DNA of 31,336 nt from Saprospiraceae bacterium UBA7328 (GTDB taxonomy: Bacteria; Bacteroidota; Bacteroidia; Chitinophagales; Saprospiraceae): contig DKPS01000191.1 in NCBI GenBank assembly GCA_002471345.1, positions 1 to 31,336 on the forward strand. Reading direction: 5' to 3'. Below the pieces are notes generated by a model. The model was not told the DNA's origin. It saw only the letters and a list, made by a program, of their open reading frames with translations, and searched no databases. Positions 1 to 10,053 of this stretch are shown here, one piece after another. Position numbers and translations under genes: made by a program. The stretch's first letter is position 1; each line of letters starts with the position of its first letter.

Positions 1-2142
1 GCGTTAGGTCAATTCAACAAAACATTTGCAAATGCTCTATACCTATATGAAGAACGCCCATCAGGGAAGTGGGAGCATGAAGAATCTGAAGAGGATTCCC
101 ATTCTCATAAAATAGTAGGTTATAATGATGTTTTAAAATCTCTTGTAAAAAGTGATAAAGCTAGAATAGATCAAAAGCAGGTACTTCGATCCCGAATTTT
201 TGACATTTTTCTAGGCGACTGGGACCGTCATGATGATCAATGGCGTTGGGCAAGAAATAAGATAGAAGAAGATGGAAAAGAATTACATTATTATGAACCC
301 TTTCCAAGGGATAGAGATCAAGTGTTTTTCGGGTATAAAGGGTTTATCCCGTCTCTGACTAAAGTTCTTAGTCCTGAGTTGAGGAAGTTCGTTTATTTCG
401 ATGATGTTATAAAGAATGTAAAGTATCTGGGCTTTAATGCGCGTCATTTTGATCGCCACTTTACAAATCAAATGGATAGGAATGACTGGGTCAATGTTGC
501 AAAGGAACTGCAGAGAAAGATAACAGATGAAGCAATAAATGAAAGTATTGCGGCACTGCCAGAATCTATTCAAAAACTAAGAGGGGAGGCCTATAAAAGG
601 AAGCTGTTAAATAGAAGAAAGGACCTTCCTTTTTATGTGGAGGTGTTATATGGAGAAATAGCTAAGTATGTAAATATTCCAGGCACCAATAAGAAGGATA
701 GATACGAAATCACAAGAAATGAGAATAACACTACTGAAGTAACGGTTTATGACCTAAATAGTGAAGGGGAAAAAACAAGAAAGACTTATCAAAGGTTATT
801 TATCCATGGTGAGACTAAAGAGATTAGAATATATGCTTTAGACGGTAAAGATCAAATACAAATATCTGGCAGTCAATCACATGGCCCTTTGATCAGAGTT
901 ATAAGTGGAAAAGGAGATGATGAGATCATAGATAATTCTTCCGTGAGAGGATTGAAGAAGAAAACCAAAGTTTACGATACTTCAGTCACAAAATCTTCGA
1001 AACTTGGAAAGGAATCCAAGTTTCTTCTCATTAAAGATGCTAGGGAGCATGACTTTGATAGGAAGGAGTTTGATTATGATGCAACACTCAGCATTCCTTT
1101 GATTGGTTATAATCCAGATGACGGGTTAGTAATTTCACACCTTTTAAGTTCAAAAATATATAGGTGGCGCAAAAAACCATTTGGAGAACAGCATACCCTT
1201 GCTTCAAGATTTGCCTTTGCAAGCAAGGAGTTCAGCCTACAATACAATGCTGAATTTGTAAGACTGATTGGTCAGGCTGACTTGTTATTGGATATCAATG
1301 CGTCAATTCCTTCTGATAGAGACAATTTTTTTGGTTTGTCTAATGACCGGGCATTTTCATTTCAAGATGAAGAAGATTTTGATAGATATCGATATTCTCA
1401 AAACCGCATTATTCTCAAACCTTCATTACAATGGGCGTCTCCTTTTAGAATTCACAAGTTTGCTATTGGCCCTCAATATGAATATGCAAACCTAAGGCCC
1501 AATGATGGGAAGTTTATTCAAGAGGCTTCATTTTTTGAGAACGAAAAAGACCCCCACCATTTTCTAGGACTAGGGCTTTTATACACACTTTTTCATGTGA
1601 ATGAAAAAGTAAACCCATCCAAAGGGGTGGACTTCAACTTTTCTTCGAGGTATGTTACTGATGTTGGAAATGCTTCAAATGATCTTTTTCAGATAAATGG
1701 GCATTTAACTGTGTATAACTTTATTCCACTTCCATCTGGAGTAGTGTGGGCGAGCAGAATAGGCGGAGGCATTAACTATGGTAACTATTCATTTTTCCAA
1801 GCCCAATATTTAGGAAGAAGTAATAACCTCAGAGGTTACAGAAACAGAAGAATAGGCGGAAAGTCGTCATTTGTATGGAGCAATGATATTAGGGTTAAGT
1901 TGTTTAAAGTTCCGAATAAGGTTATTCCATTCTCTCTTGGTGTGATAGGATCCTATGACCAAGGAAGGACGTGGAATGAAGATGAAGTTTCTTTAGAGGG
2001 TTGGCACCAATCGTATGGCGCAGGGTTCTGGATCAGTCCTTATGATATTAGCATAATTTCATTTTATTTCATGAAGGCAACATCAAACAGCTCTGATTTC
2101 GAAGAATCTACATTTTCTTTTCAGGCAGGATTCCCATTTTAA
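1..2142 (+). CDS. BamA-like outer-membrane barrel protein with kinase-like DRH motif (5' partial)
   Basis: The frame is open from the first base, so the start codon lies outside the window and at least 713 residues belong to it. The C-terminal ~350 residues look like an outer-membrane beta-barrel of the BamA/TamA (Omp85) type: alternating aromatic strands, the loop motif NNLRGYRNRR near residue 610 (equivalent to the conserved L6 RGF/RGY loop) and a last residue of Phe. Upstream, residues 66-77 read IFDIFLGDWDRH and residues 102-107 PRDRDQ. In Bacteroidota this pair of motifs occurs in long 'BamA/TamA family' surface proteins, often with an N-terminal metallophosphoesterase domain; that part would be off the window. 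The DRH...D arrangement resembles the catalytic loop and metal Asp of Fam20C/HipA-like kinases. A GKGDDEI stretch near residue 308 is reminiscent of one RTX nonapeptide but stands alone. The barrel call is solid; the kinase likeness is inference. Confidence 0.8.
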   Translation, partial: ALGQFNKTFANALYLYEERPSGKWEHEESEEDSHSHKIVGYNDVLKSLVKSDKARIDQKQVLRSRIFDIFLGDWDRHDDQWRWARNKIEEDGKELHYYEPFPRDRDQVFFGYKGFIPSLTKVLSPELRKFVYFDDVIKNVKYLGFNARHFDRHFTNQMDRNDWVNVAKELQRKITDEAINESIAALPESIQKLRGEAYKRKLLNRRKDLPFYVEVLYGEIAKYVNIPGTNKKDRYEITRNENNTTEVTVYDLNSEGEKTRKTYQRLFIHGETKEIRIYALDGKDQIQISGSQSHGPLIRVISGKGDDEIIDNSSVRGLKKKTKVYDTSVTKSSKLGKESKFLLIKDAREHDFDRKEFDYDATLSIPLIGYNPDDGLVISHLLSSKIYRWRKKPFGEQHTLASRFAFASKEFSLQYNAEFVRLIGQADLLLDINASIPSDRDNFFGLSNDRAFSFQDEEDFDRYRYSQNRIILKPSLQWASPFRIHKFAIGPQYEYANLRPNDGKFIQEASFFENEKDPHHFLGLGLLYTLFHVNEKVNPSKGVDFNFSSRYVTDVGNASNDLFQINGHLTVYNFIPLPSGVVWASRIGGGINYGNYSFFQAQYLGRSNNLRGYRNRRIGGKSSFVWSNDIRVKLFKVPNKVIPFSLGVIGSYDQGRTWNEDEVSLEGWHQSYGAGFWISPYDISIISFYFMKATSNSSDFEESTFSFQAGFPF

Positions 2143-2233
2143 AGAAGAAAGTGCCTACAATGCTTCGGGAGCACAGCAGACACTTTGAGAAGACCAATTT
2201 TTACTGTTATTGAGAGTTTTTAAAGAGAATGTA

Positions 2234-5200
2234 TTATTCTATTTTAATCATTTTGAAGACTCGAGTCTTTCCTTCAAAGCTCATTTTTCCAAAATACACA
2301 CCACCTTGACTTAAGTCTCTATTTGAAATGAGCCATTTCTGATTTCCTGAATCAAATATTTTTGTTCCATTGTGCACAAGCCTGTTTTGAGCATCAAATA
2401 TTTCGAGTTCTACCATGCCACTTCTTGGAAGCTCGAAATTGAGTTTAGTACGTTCACTCCAAGGATTAGGATCGTTTTGGATTTCGCTTAATTCTTCATT
2501 TGGAGCAGAAGCCCTTTTTAAAATAAGGCCATAAGTTTCTCCTTCTGTATAAAGTTCTGAACGGAGGTGACCGAAAGATGCTTCAAAGCCTAATCCATAA
2601 TTCCATTCATTGCCAGAGCTGCTTTCTAATAGAACTCTCCATAGAATGTCACCACTCTTTATCTCTTTATTTTCATTACTAGTCCAGCTTATAATAAGGT
2701 CGCCTGGGTCATTGCCATTATAATTTGCAGTTGTCATGTTCAACTTTGCACCATTTACATTTACTAATTTTAGAATTTCTGAATTAAAGTTTAAGTTGGC
2801 TTGCAATCCAGATAGAGACATGTCTTCAATGGCTCTGAAACTAATCTCCCGATAGCCACCTAGGTCAATTATGTCATATGTAATTATTTTTTGTTGATTG
2901 TTTCTTGATGATGCTAGTAGAGCATCCACGGCATCACCCGTTACATCTCCTATCTTAATACCGATGAAATCTACATCAGTGTCATCTTGAAGTGAAGAGA
3001 TTCGATGCATACCCATTGGGTCGTTCTGATGTGTCTCACTAATAAACCTCCAACTGTCACTATCATTTATGGAATGAAAACCCAAAATATGCTTTCTAAG
3101 TATTACTAAATCTAGCGCATTTACTTTATTGTCATTATTAACATCAGCAGCAATTTCTCTATAATTATCATCAAATGGTTCTATTCCAATGATGTGTCTC
3201 TGGATTTTAAGCAAATCTAATGTAGAGACTCCAACACCAAAATCAGATTCATATTCTGCGGTGATATCATAGCCTACATCTCCATGGAATGATCCAAGGG
3301 AATAGTTTCCATAGTTATCGGACTCTGTGAACTCGCCTTCCGTTGACCTTAATTCTACGCCTGGAATTCCGACGCCCAGAAATGAAAATACTAGTCCGCC
3401 TATTTCATATGTAGAGGCCAGTGGAATATCAACAATTACTACTTGGTTACTTACACAAGTAGAGCTATCTCCATTGATGGCAGTCCTTATCATACATGTG
3501 CTAGCATTTCCTAATTGATCGCTTACTTGTAGCATTATCATAAGAGTATCACCAATATCATCACAATTAAAAGTAATGTTAGCATTAAATGTAGTGCTGT
3601 CCATATGCCTTACAAGCTTTGTTACCGGTCCACCACAGGCATCTAATGAGTTAATATCAAATTGATCTGCAGGAACAGTAATGTTGCTTGCCGAAGTTGG
3701 GATCGTAAGACTTAATGTGCTTTCACAGATCGTGAGAGGTCCTATATTATCAGTTACAATTACAACCAGTGTGTCCCTTACGATATGATGACAAGCATCA
3801 GTCACCGTATAGAAAATATGATTTGTGTCTACAGGAAGACTTACGACACCGCCATTCTGATTAAATACAGCACCAGTAGGAGTAAACATATCTACTCTTA
3901 CAGAGGATGGATTACAGGCTTCAGAAAAGGATATAGCAGGTAGATTAACATTGGCGAAACAAGTGTTGTCTGAAGTGAATTCCCTCAAAGTATCAGGAAG
4001 CCCACTTACAGTTGGTGCTATGGAGTCTATGACTGTTATCAATTGTACTCTTTCTATGATGCTATCTCGACCTTGACGCCACTCGTTTATGGTCCACATT
4101 CTCAATGTGATTTTTTTACAAGGGCTGTTTACTAGAACTTGATCTTCAAAGAAGGCTGCTGTATTACACAACGTTGTGTTTTCACCTATTGGGACTCCTT
4201 CAATAGTTATGTATCCAGATACGGCTGGAGGAATTACTACATCTATACCACCGACATCATCACATGACAGTATAGTATCAGTTGGGATAGATAATTGATT
4301 TACAAAATCTAACCTTCTAACCACGATTAGTTGATTACACACCTCAGAAAGTTTACCCGAAGCATCTCTCAGCTGCCACATTCTTGTTATTCTTTGGAGA
4401 TATGGCCCAGAAGCAATTTCTTCTATGTCCTCATCAAGTAATAAAGTATCTACATCACTGCAGTCTGAAACAAACCCAGTAAATAATCTCTCACTCGCTT
4501 CAAGGCACGAAATAGTATCAGAAGGGGCACACGAGATATTTGGTGGAGCTTTGTCTTCGAGACACAATAGGGCATTATATGGAATTAAACTACCACTTCC
4601 CGAAAGAGCACAGCCTTGCACATAAGCAGTTACATTTAGACAAGTACCTAAAAAATATGATGGAATAATACTGTCAACTCGTAAAATGCCACTTGTGTCT
4701 TGATACTCATATCTGTCTATATCGGCGGACGTCGGAATAACTCCTCCTTGAGCGAAAATGTATTCAGGAAGAATTTTGGTTTGACAATTATTTCCAATAC
4801 TCACATTTACTCTTACTCTTTCTACAAGAGAGTCACATTGGACTGGAGTAAGAGCTAGAAGAATGATACTTGCTGAAGATTCATCATCTTCTTTTAATCC
4901 AGATGTATTTGCTGATAGTAGATTTGCTGGCTCAGAGTCAAAGTCATTGATGTTTTTGCCCTCTTCATTAGTTGCTTGAAGAATTTCTGCTTTGTTTATT
5001 AATATATCATTTGAGTTGCTTCTTGCAGATTCTAGGACGGTTAAGACAACAGGTATTGCCACTTCCTCTCCTGGAGAAATTGGCCCTTGAATTACATTTA
5101 GTAAACTTCCGTCTTCATTGTCTAACCAACCAACAAAGTCATTGTCACTGAGTCCCATACCTACAGGAGGATAATCGGCTATTACAACTTGTTTGACAGC

Positions 5201-8200
5201 CACATTTCCTTCATTTTTTATAGATAAAAGATATTCAACATCTTCTCCTACACCATACGGCCCATTGTCATTTATTACCACTTTTGAAAGTGAAAGGTCA
5301 TTTATTGCAAGTGGCTCTGGATCATGATCGTCTTCTCCTTCAGAACTAAGAAACTCCACATACAATTCTAAATCAGTAAGGTTAATTCCGAGACCCGAAA
5401 TATCATTAAGCGGACTTGCATCTGGGGTGCTATCCATATCTTTTGCGCTGACATTATTTCCATCCTCATCTTCTACATATGTGATTTCAGCTATATTAAG
5501 ATGTGCAAATGGATTAGATGTAGGATCCTCTTTTATCGTAAGAAAAAGTGGAATTTCCACAAAGTCATTAGGCCTTATAAGTTCTTTTACAGCAGTGACT
5601 AATTTTTCACTTTCTAATTCTGACCATTCAGGGTTTAAGCTATAATCGAATTCCAAACCAGACGGCAAATAATCAGTTACAATTGTGTTCTTTGCCGAAA
5701 TATCACCTTCGTTTGTGATTCTTATTATATAAACGGCAGTGTCACCATACTTTTTGGGCTCATTAACTAATGATTTAGTTAAACTTAAATCTAAATATGG
5801 AAGCGGCGCTATGTCATTATCATCTTCATCCAAGAAGTTATCACATGTTATGGATTGCGGAAAACTTGAAAAATCAATTTCGTCTAAATAGACATTATTT
5901 TCATTTTCATCTTGAATTATAGCACGAATTTCATCATCAATGAGAAGATCATTGTCAGGATTGGCATCTGGGGTGCTATCAGCATCTTTATCTGATAAAT
6001 CTTGACCATTGAGATCAGTGAAAAAAGATATTTCTGCACTGTTTATAATTTCTTCACCATTGTCATTATCAATTATGAAAGAAATGGGGATCTCCAATAT
6101 CTCATCAGGAGTAATAATTTCTTTATGGAGGTATATTAAATCTCCATTCACAAATTCAAAGTGATCATTATATCTGTTGTCAAACACTAAAGAGGGGTTC
6201 CCGTAGTCTATTATCGCGACATTGTCTACAGATTGATTTCCTTGATTGTGAATTTCTATAGTGTATATTAATCTATCTCCAGATTTGAACTCTGAAGCGT
6301 TTCTTATGACTTTTCTAAGGGCAAGATCATAAATTATCACTTCTTCAGGATCTGCGTTGTCTTGATCAGAGTCGGGCTCATTGCTATGAGTTAAGATGGC
6401 AGTCCCATTCCCTCCAAGGAAATTGTCTGCAGGGCTATTCAATAGACCACCGGCATTATCATTTCTATTAAAATTTAATGGGCTATCTATATCATTCAAG
6501 CTGATATCAGTACCATCAATCTTAAAAGATTGGCTGACCTCACCTTCCAATATCCAATCTGCGCTACTTGTTCCTGGTTTTACATTGAGAAACAAACAAA
6601 GTGTGTCTAGTGCTTGAGGTTCCAAGTGCATGACATCAGCATATACAAAGCCTAGAGGAAATAATGTCCAGTCTTCATTTCCTGGGATTGATGGGTCGAA
6701 AGCAAATCCTTTAGGCAAATAAACTGAGACAATACTAGAGTCGAGTGTAAAGCTGCCTTGGTTATTTGCCACAAAGTTGAACTTGATCGTGTCTCCGTAC
6801 TTATGATATTCTTCTTCACTAGCCTGAATGAGAATCCCTGCCACGTCCATTATTTCAAGCCTTGCAGGATCTACATTATCTTGATCTGTTTCGGCATTAC
6901 CATCAAGTGATAAAGCGGACCCGTTGCCGTCTATATAGTTATCGGCAGCTGTTTTAGGCAAACTTCCGACGTTGTTCTCTTTATTTGAGTCAAGCTTAGA
7001 ATCTATATCTCTGTGGCTAATATTATTACCAGCAACATCTTTAATAGATGAAACTTCTGCATAATTAGTCCAATCATCAGGACCGGATCCACTTGTGGTT
7101 GTGAGTTTTATATATGCAGTTAGAGTTTCTCCGGAATTTATGCATCCCAATGTCGCGGCCACTTTATCCTCAGCTGTTAATGCCCAATTTTCATTCCCTG
7201 GTATTTCTGAGCTAAAAGAAAGACCTCCTGACAAATAATCGGTAATAACCACATCACATATTTCCACTTCGCCTTGATTGATGACCTCAACGATATACTC
7301 TATTACCTCTCCAGGTTCTGTAAATTCTTTTTCTTCATCAGATAGCTGCAGCCTTAGTGCAACATCCACAATTCCATCATCTTCAACCTCTTTTATGAAA
7401 CCGGCATCAAAACTATAGTCATTCTTATTTTCACTTATGTTTACGCAAATTGCCAATTGACCAGTCAGAATGTCAGCATCAGAATTTAAAAGTTCTTCGT
7501 CTCTTGATTGTGTAAGGCTTAGCTTCCCAGATGCAGTGTGTAATTGGCCTTGTGAAATCTCGCCATTGCAGCCAAATGTGATAAAGTATTTGTGACCGAC
7601 TACTAGTTGGCTAACTTCATTAGAAGAAAAGCTATACTTTCCATCTATATCACTAATTGTTTCAGACAATTTCTCACCCGCTTCATTGAGCAAGCAAATA
7701 TGGATGTCTGCTAGAGGTAAATCACAAGCATCTTGAAGGCCATTTTTATTTATATCTAACCAAACAAAATCTCCAATTTCAATTGTTTGTTTATTTTTTA
7801 CTCCCAGTTCTAAATCGCCTAGGCCAGCCGACTTTCCTTGAAATGGTCTTTGGGTTCCTTGATAAAGCACCATTGCTCTTTTATAAGACCCATCTATGGT
7901 AGATTGCCACCTTAAGCCACCGGAGAAGTTTAAATCAGAAAAGGGAATTGGATCTACTGCGGTATATACAATTTCATTTAGCCCTTCATGAAGAGCTAAA
8001 GCCCCAATAGCTAGTTCTGAATGAATCAAATCACCATTAGGTAAATAATATGAGTCATCATAGAACTCTCCACCTCCTGGCCCTTGCGCATTATGTTGTG
8101 AAGAGCCCAGTTTGTCTAAAGATCGACCAGCACTTTCCAAAAAGTATTGGGTACCAATTTTATGGGCACGAAGTATATCTCCTGCTGACGCAATTGCTGC

Positions 8201-9931
8201 TTCATATCCTGAGCCATCAGGCAACAAGTCATCAGCTCCTAACATATATGCACTTCTATCAATGATTCCAATAGTCATAGAACCATCATTGCTAAACACT
8301 ATATCAGAAACAATAGGCTGGGGTGAGGTATAAAAACCATTGTGTGAACACCAAGAATTATAATCATCATTCCATGGACGCCATGAGCCACAATTTCTGA
8401 ATTGGCTTACATGAACGGCTTGAGAACCTTTAGGGTATGTAAGGGGAAAGTCCAATATCTCTTCACCAAATGCATCATTTCTCTCATTATATGGATATAT
8501 GAATGCTCTCAAATCTGAGGCAGAGCCACTAGATGAAGCATCACAAGTTACGGCTACATATACAGTTCCACTCTTATAGCTAAGCCCCCATGGACGACCT
8601 ATTCCAGTAAGTCCGCAAGGAGAAGGAATATCAATGATTTTAACATCTTCAAAAGTTGGAACTGTTGAAGGGTTATTGTCAGAGTCTATCTCGATTTGGA
8701 TAAGTTTTCTTTCAGCCAGATTAGTCAGATATAAAAACTTGCCATCCTTACTTATCTCTAAATCCCCAATACCGACACGACCTACTCTGCTCCAAGCCAT
8801 TTCGTCCTCAGCTGGTTCTCTACGAGAAGAAGAAAGCCCTCTTTGACTATTTGAGGTTAGGTCTCCAAAATTAATTCGACCCCCAAACGAAACATCTAAC
8901 CATTCTTCTAGGCCTTTGGACGAAGAATGCTTATATACCCCTGCTACTCCCAAAGGGCCATATCCAGAATGTCTTCTGAGCACAGCAGAAGTATACATGG
9001 CTTGATTATTAATATCCCACGCTATACCCCATAATGAACCGACTTCACTTGCAGAGGCTAAAATTTCAGGAGTGCCACCGTTATAAGGCACAGCCAATAA
9101 TGCTTCGGTATCATCTCGAGTTCCAGCTAAAGGTGCACCATGCACATAGCATGGTACAAATATATTTATATCGGCATCTGTAGAACTTAAAGCGTTAGGA
9201 TGAGTAAGGACTAGATTAATGTCACAAGCAGATCCTGACACATATCTTACCGTGCTATTATTTTCTTCTGAATCAGATTCAAATAGACCCAGATTTTTTT
9301 TGATATCAAAGACTATCTGATAATTCTTTTCAGGAGAAATTCCTTGAAATGAATATTCTCCCTTTTCATTAGTTTCGACGATAGTCCAATCAGGACCGTC
9401 ACAGTCAGTGAGCGTGACTTCTATTCCTCCTAGTCCTTGGAATTGATCCTCGTTAAAAGATACTTTGCCTCCTATACTATTTCCATCATTACATGAGGAG
9501 CTATGACAAGCTGATGGTATATCAAGAGGTATTTCAAAGAAAATGGAACGGTCTTCATTAAATATTTCCATAACATGTTCCGAAACAATTGTTTCTATGT
9601 CAAAAGAGATGACCTGAGGGCTCGTGAGTGGCAGGTGATCCACAATTTTTTGGGCTCTATCCACAATTGGATACTTTAATTGAATTGTCTTTTCGAGACC
9701 ATCTACTTTAAATGTAATAGATTCATCGGGGTCAAGATTGGCCCATGAAAATTCTAATTGAACTTGTGCGAAGGAATTATTTCCTAAAGCATAGCAATCA
9801 GAGATTTCTAACTTATTAACATTGATAATTGGAACAGTATTGGACTGAAATGCCCAGATGTCCGTATTTATAAATAGGAAGAGGAGACATGCAAATAGCA
9901 CGTTCCATGTAGGTTCTATTGTCCTTCTCAT
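2234..9931 (-). CDS. giant modular T9SS-secreted surface adhesin (2565 aa)
   Basis: ATG start followed by a hydrophobic signal peptide (about residues 8-28). Domains in order: a first SdrD_B/Cna-B-like fold (~149-214); a long Cys-containing region with beta-propeller-like repeats (~260-700, e.g. GDLEISKDGKFLYLTNL); a second SdrD_B-like domain (~714-784, GDFVWLDINKNGLQD); five DUF11-type repeats (~854-1690, pattern DLSLTK...YGD...NEGD...VTDYLPSGLEF) separated by acidic DxDS(x)PDxxxxND linkers; HYR/Ig-like modules with paired Cys (~1697-2170); a carboxypeptidase-regulatory-like fold (~2174-2230); a type I dockerin-like pair (~2233-2290, DVNNDNKVNALDLVILRKHI); a cohesin-like sandwich (~2357-2440); and a type A T9SS sorting domain (~2480-2565, starting NDPNPWSERTKLNFELP). 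The acidic linkers and EF-hand-like loops suggest calcium-stiffened rods. The likely role is surface adhesion or matrix; the ligand is unknown. It is monocistronic, with a 258-nt divergent upstream region. Confidence 0.85.
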   Translation of the reverse strand: MRRTIEPTWNVLFACLLFLFINTDIWAFQSNTVPIINVNKLEISDCYALGNNSFAQVQLEFSWANLDPDESITFKVDGLEKTIQLKYPIVDRAQKIVDHLPLTSPQVISFDIETIVSEHVMEIFNEDRSIFFEIPLDIPSACHSSSCNDGNSIGGKVSFNEDQFQGLGGIEVTLTDCDGPDWTIVETNEKGEYSFQGISPEKNYQIVFDIKKNLGLFESDSEENNSTVRYVSGSACDINLVLTHPNALSSTDADINIFVPCYVHGAPLAGTRDDTEALLAVPYNGGTPEILASASEVGSLWGIAWDINNQAMYTSAVLRRHSGYGPLGVAGVYKHSSSKGLEEWLDVSFGGRINFGDLTSNSQRGLSSSRREPAEDEMAWSRVGRVGIGDLEISKDGKFLYLTNLAERKLIQIEIDSDNNPSTVPTFEDVKIIDIPSPCGLTGIGRPWGLSYKSGTVYVAVTCDASSSGSASDLRAFIYPYNERNDAFGEEILDFPLTYPKGSQAVHVSQFRNCGSWRPWNDDYNSWCSHNGFYTSPQPIVSDIVFSNDGSMTIGIIDRSAYMLGADDLLPDGSGYEAAIASAGDILRAHKIGTQYFLESAGRSLDKLGSSQHNAQGPGGGEFYDDSYYLPNGDLIHSELAIGALALHEGLNEIVYTAVDPIPFSDLNFSGGLRWQSTIDGSYKRAMVLYQGTQRPFQGKSAGLGDLELGVKNKQTIEIGDFVWLDINKNGLQDACDLPLADIHICLLNEAGEKLSETISDIDGKYSFSSNEVSQLVVGHKYFITFGCNGEISQGQLHTASGKLSLTQSRDEELLNSDADILTGQLAICVNISENKNDYSFDAGFIKEVEDDGIVDVALRLQLSDEEKEFTEPGEVIEYIVEVINQGEVEICDVVITDYLSGGLSFSSEIPGNENWALTAEDKVAATLGCINSGETLTAYIKLTTTSGSGPDDWTNYAEVSSIKDVAGNNISHRDIDSKLDSNKENNVGSLPKTAADNYIDGNGSALSLDGNAETDQDNVDPARLEIMDVAGILIQASEEEYHKYGDTIKFNFVANNQGSFTLDSSIVSVYLPKGFAFDPSIPGNEDWTLFPLGFVYADVMHLEPQALDTLCLFLNVKPGTSSADWILEGEVSQSFKIDGTDISLNDIDSPLNFNRNDNAGGLLNSPADNFLGGNGTAILTHSNEPDSDQDNADPEEVIIYDLALRKVIRNASEFKSGDRLIYTIEIHNQGNQSVDNVAIIDYGNPSLVFDNRYNDHFEFVNGDLIYLHKEIITPDEILEIPISFIIDNDNGEEIINSAEISFFTDLNGQDLSDKDADSTPDANPDNDLLIDDEIRAIIQDENENNVYLDEIDFSSFPQSITCDNFLDEDDNDIAPLPYLDLSLTKSLVNEPKKYGDTAVYIIRITNEGDISAKNTIVTDYLPSGLEFDYSLNPEWSELESEKLVTAVKELIRPNDFVEIPLFLTIKEDPTSNPFAHLNIAEITYVEDEDGNNVSAKDMDSTPDASPLNDISGLGINLTDLELYVEFLSSEGEDDHDPEPLAINDLSLSKVVINDNGPYGVGEDVEYLLSIKNEGNVAVKQVVIADYPPVGMGLSDNDFVGWLDNEDGSLLNVIQGPISPGEEVAIPVVLTVLESARSNSNDILINKAEILQATNEEGKNINDFDSEPANLLSANTSGLKEDDESSASIILLALTPVQCDSLVERVRVNVSIGNNCQTKILPEYIFAQGGVIPTSADIDRYEYQDTSGILRVDSIIPSYFLGTCLNVTAYVQGCALSGSGSLIPYNALLCLEDKAPPNISCAPSDTISCLEASERLFTGFVSDCSDVDTLLLDEDIEEIASGPYLQRITRMWQLRDASGKLSEVCNQLIVVRRLDFVNQLSIPTDTILSCDDVGGIDVVIPPAVSGYITIEGVPIGENTTLCNTAAFFEDQVLVNSPCKKITLRMWTINEWRQGRDSIIERVQLITVIDSIAPTVSGLPDTLREFTSDNTCFANVNLPAISFSEACNPSSVRVDMFTPTGAVFNQNGGVVSLPVDTNHIFYTVTDACHHIVRDTLVVIVTDNIGPLTICESTLSLTIPTSASNITVPADQFDINSLDACGGPVTKLVRHMDSTTFNANITFNCDDIGDTLMIMLQVSDQLGNASTCMIRTAINGDSSTCVSNQVVIVDIPLASTYEIGGLVFSFLGVGIPGVELRSTEGEFTESDNYGNYSLGSFHGDVGYDITAEYESDFGVGVSTLDLLKIQRHIIGIEPFDDNYREIAADVNNDNKVNALDLVILRKHILGFHSINDSDSWRFISETHQNDPMGMHRISSLQDDTDVDFIGIKIGDVTGDAVDALLASSRNNQQKIITYDIIDLGGYREISFRAIEDMSLSGLQANLNFNSEILKLVNVNGAKLNMTTANYNGNDPGDLIISWTSNENKEIKSGDILWRVLLESSSGNEWNYGLGFEASFGHLRSELYTEGETYGLILKRASAPNEELSEIQNDPNPWSERTKLNFELPRSGMVELEIFDAQNRLVHNGTKIFDSGNQKWLISNRDLSQGGVYFGKMSFEGKTRVFKMIKIE
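5418..5434. repeat. 17-bp direct repeat, copy 1 (in adhesin gene)
   Basis: GCATCTGGGGTGCTATC is identical to positions 5964-5980. Both copies encode the DSTPDA core of the acidic linker between DUF11 repeats of the adhesin. The identity goes beyond what the protein repeat needs, which suggests recent duplication or gene conversion between modules. Confidence 0.7.
5964..5980. repeat. 17-bp direct repeat, copy 2 (in adhesin gene)
   Basis: Second exact copy of GCATCTGGGGTGCTATC, 546 bp from copy 1 and in the same reading frame, in the linker after another DUF11 repeat. Confidence 0.7.
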
Positions 9932-9965
9932 AGACGTAGTTCTCTTATCTTGGTCGAAATAAAAT

Positions 9966-9986
9966 TCTCTATCTCAAGGATAGAGA
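9966..9986 (-). promoter_or_regulatory. perfect hairpin in the adhesin mRNA leader
   Basis: TCTCTATC and GATAGAGA form a perfect 8-bp stem around a 5-nt loop, 35-55 nt upstream of the adhesin ATG. No T-tract follows in either direction, so it is not a terminator. It could be an mRNA-stabilising leader hairpin or a dyad bound by a regulator. The structure is seen; its function is inferred. Confidence 0.4.
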
Positions 9987-10045
9987 TACATTCTTAGGTA
10001 GATATTTGTATAGTGTGAATCACTCTTTAAGAAGGTCTTGGAGAG

Positions 10046-10053
10046 CAAATATA
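10046..10053 (-). promoter_or_regulatory. candidate -7 promoter element for the adhesin
   Basis: Read on the minus strand this is TATATTTG, an exact match to the Bacteroidota -7 consensus TAnnTTTG. A start site a few bases downstream would give a leader of about 110 nt containing the 9966-9986 hairpin. I find no TTTG -33 element at normal spacing, so the call is weak. Confidence 0.3.

Noticed and set aside
283..573. 96-codon open frame on the minus strand at the left edge.
   Set aside because: It overlaps the in-frame barrel protein with its conserved PRDRDQ motif; a shadow frame.
901..960. GKGDDEI stretch in the barrel protein as an RTX calcium repeat.
   Set aside because: Only one partial nonapeptide is present; RTX needs a tandem array.
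2148..2186. Imperfect hairpin (AAAGTG...CACTTT with an inner TGCT/AGCA stem) between the convergent barrel and adhesin genes.
   Set aside because: The two short stems are separated by 7-nt internal loops and the following T-run is 20 nt away and weak, so it does not make a credible terminator.
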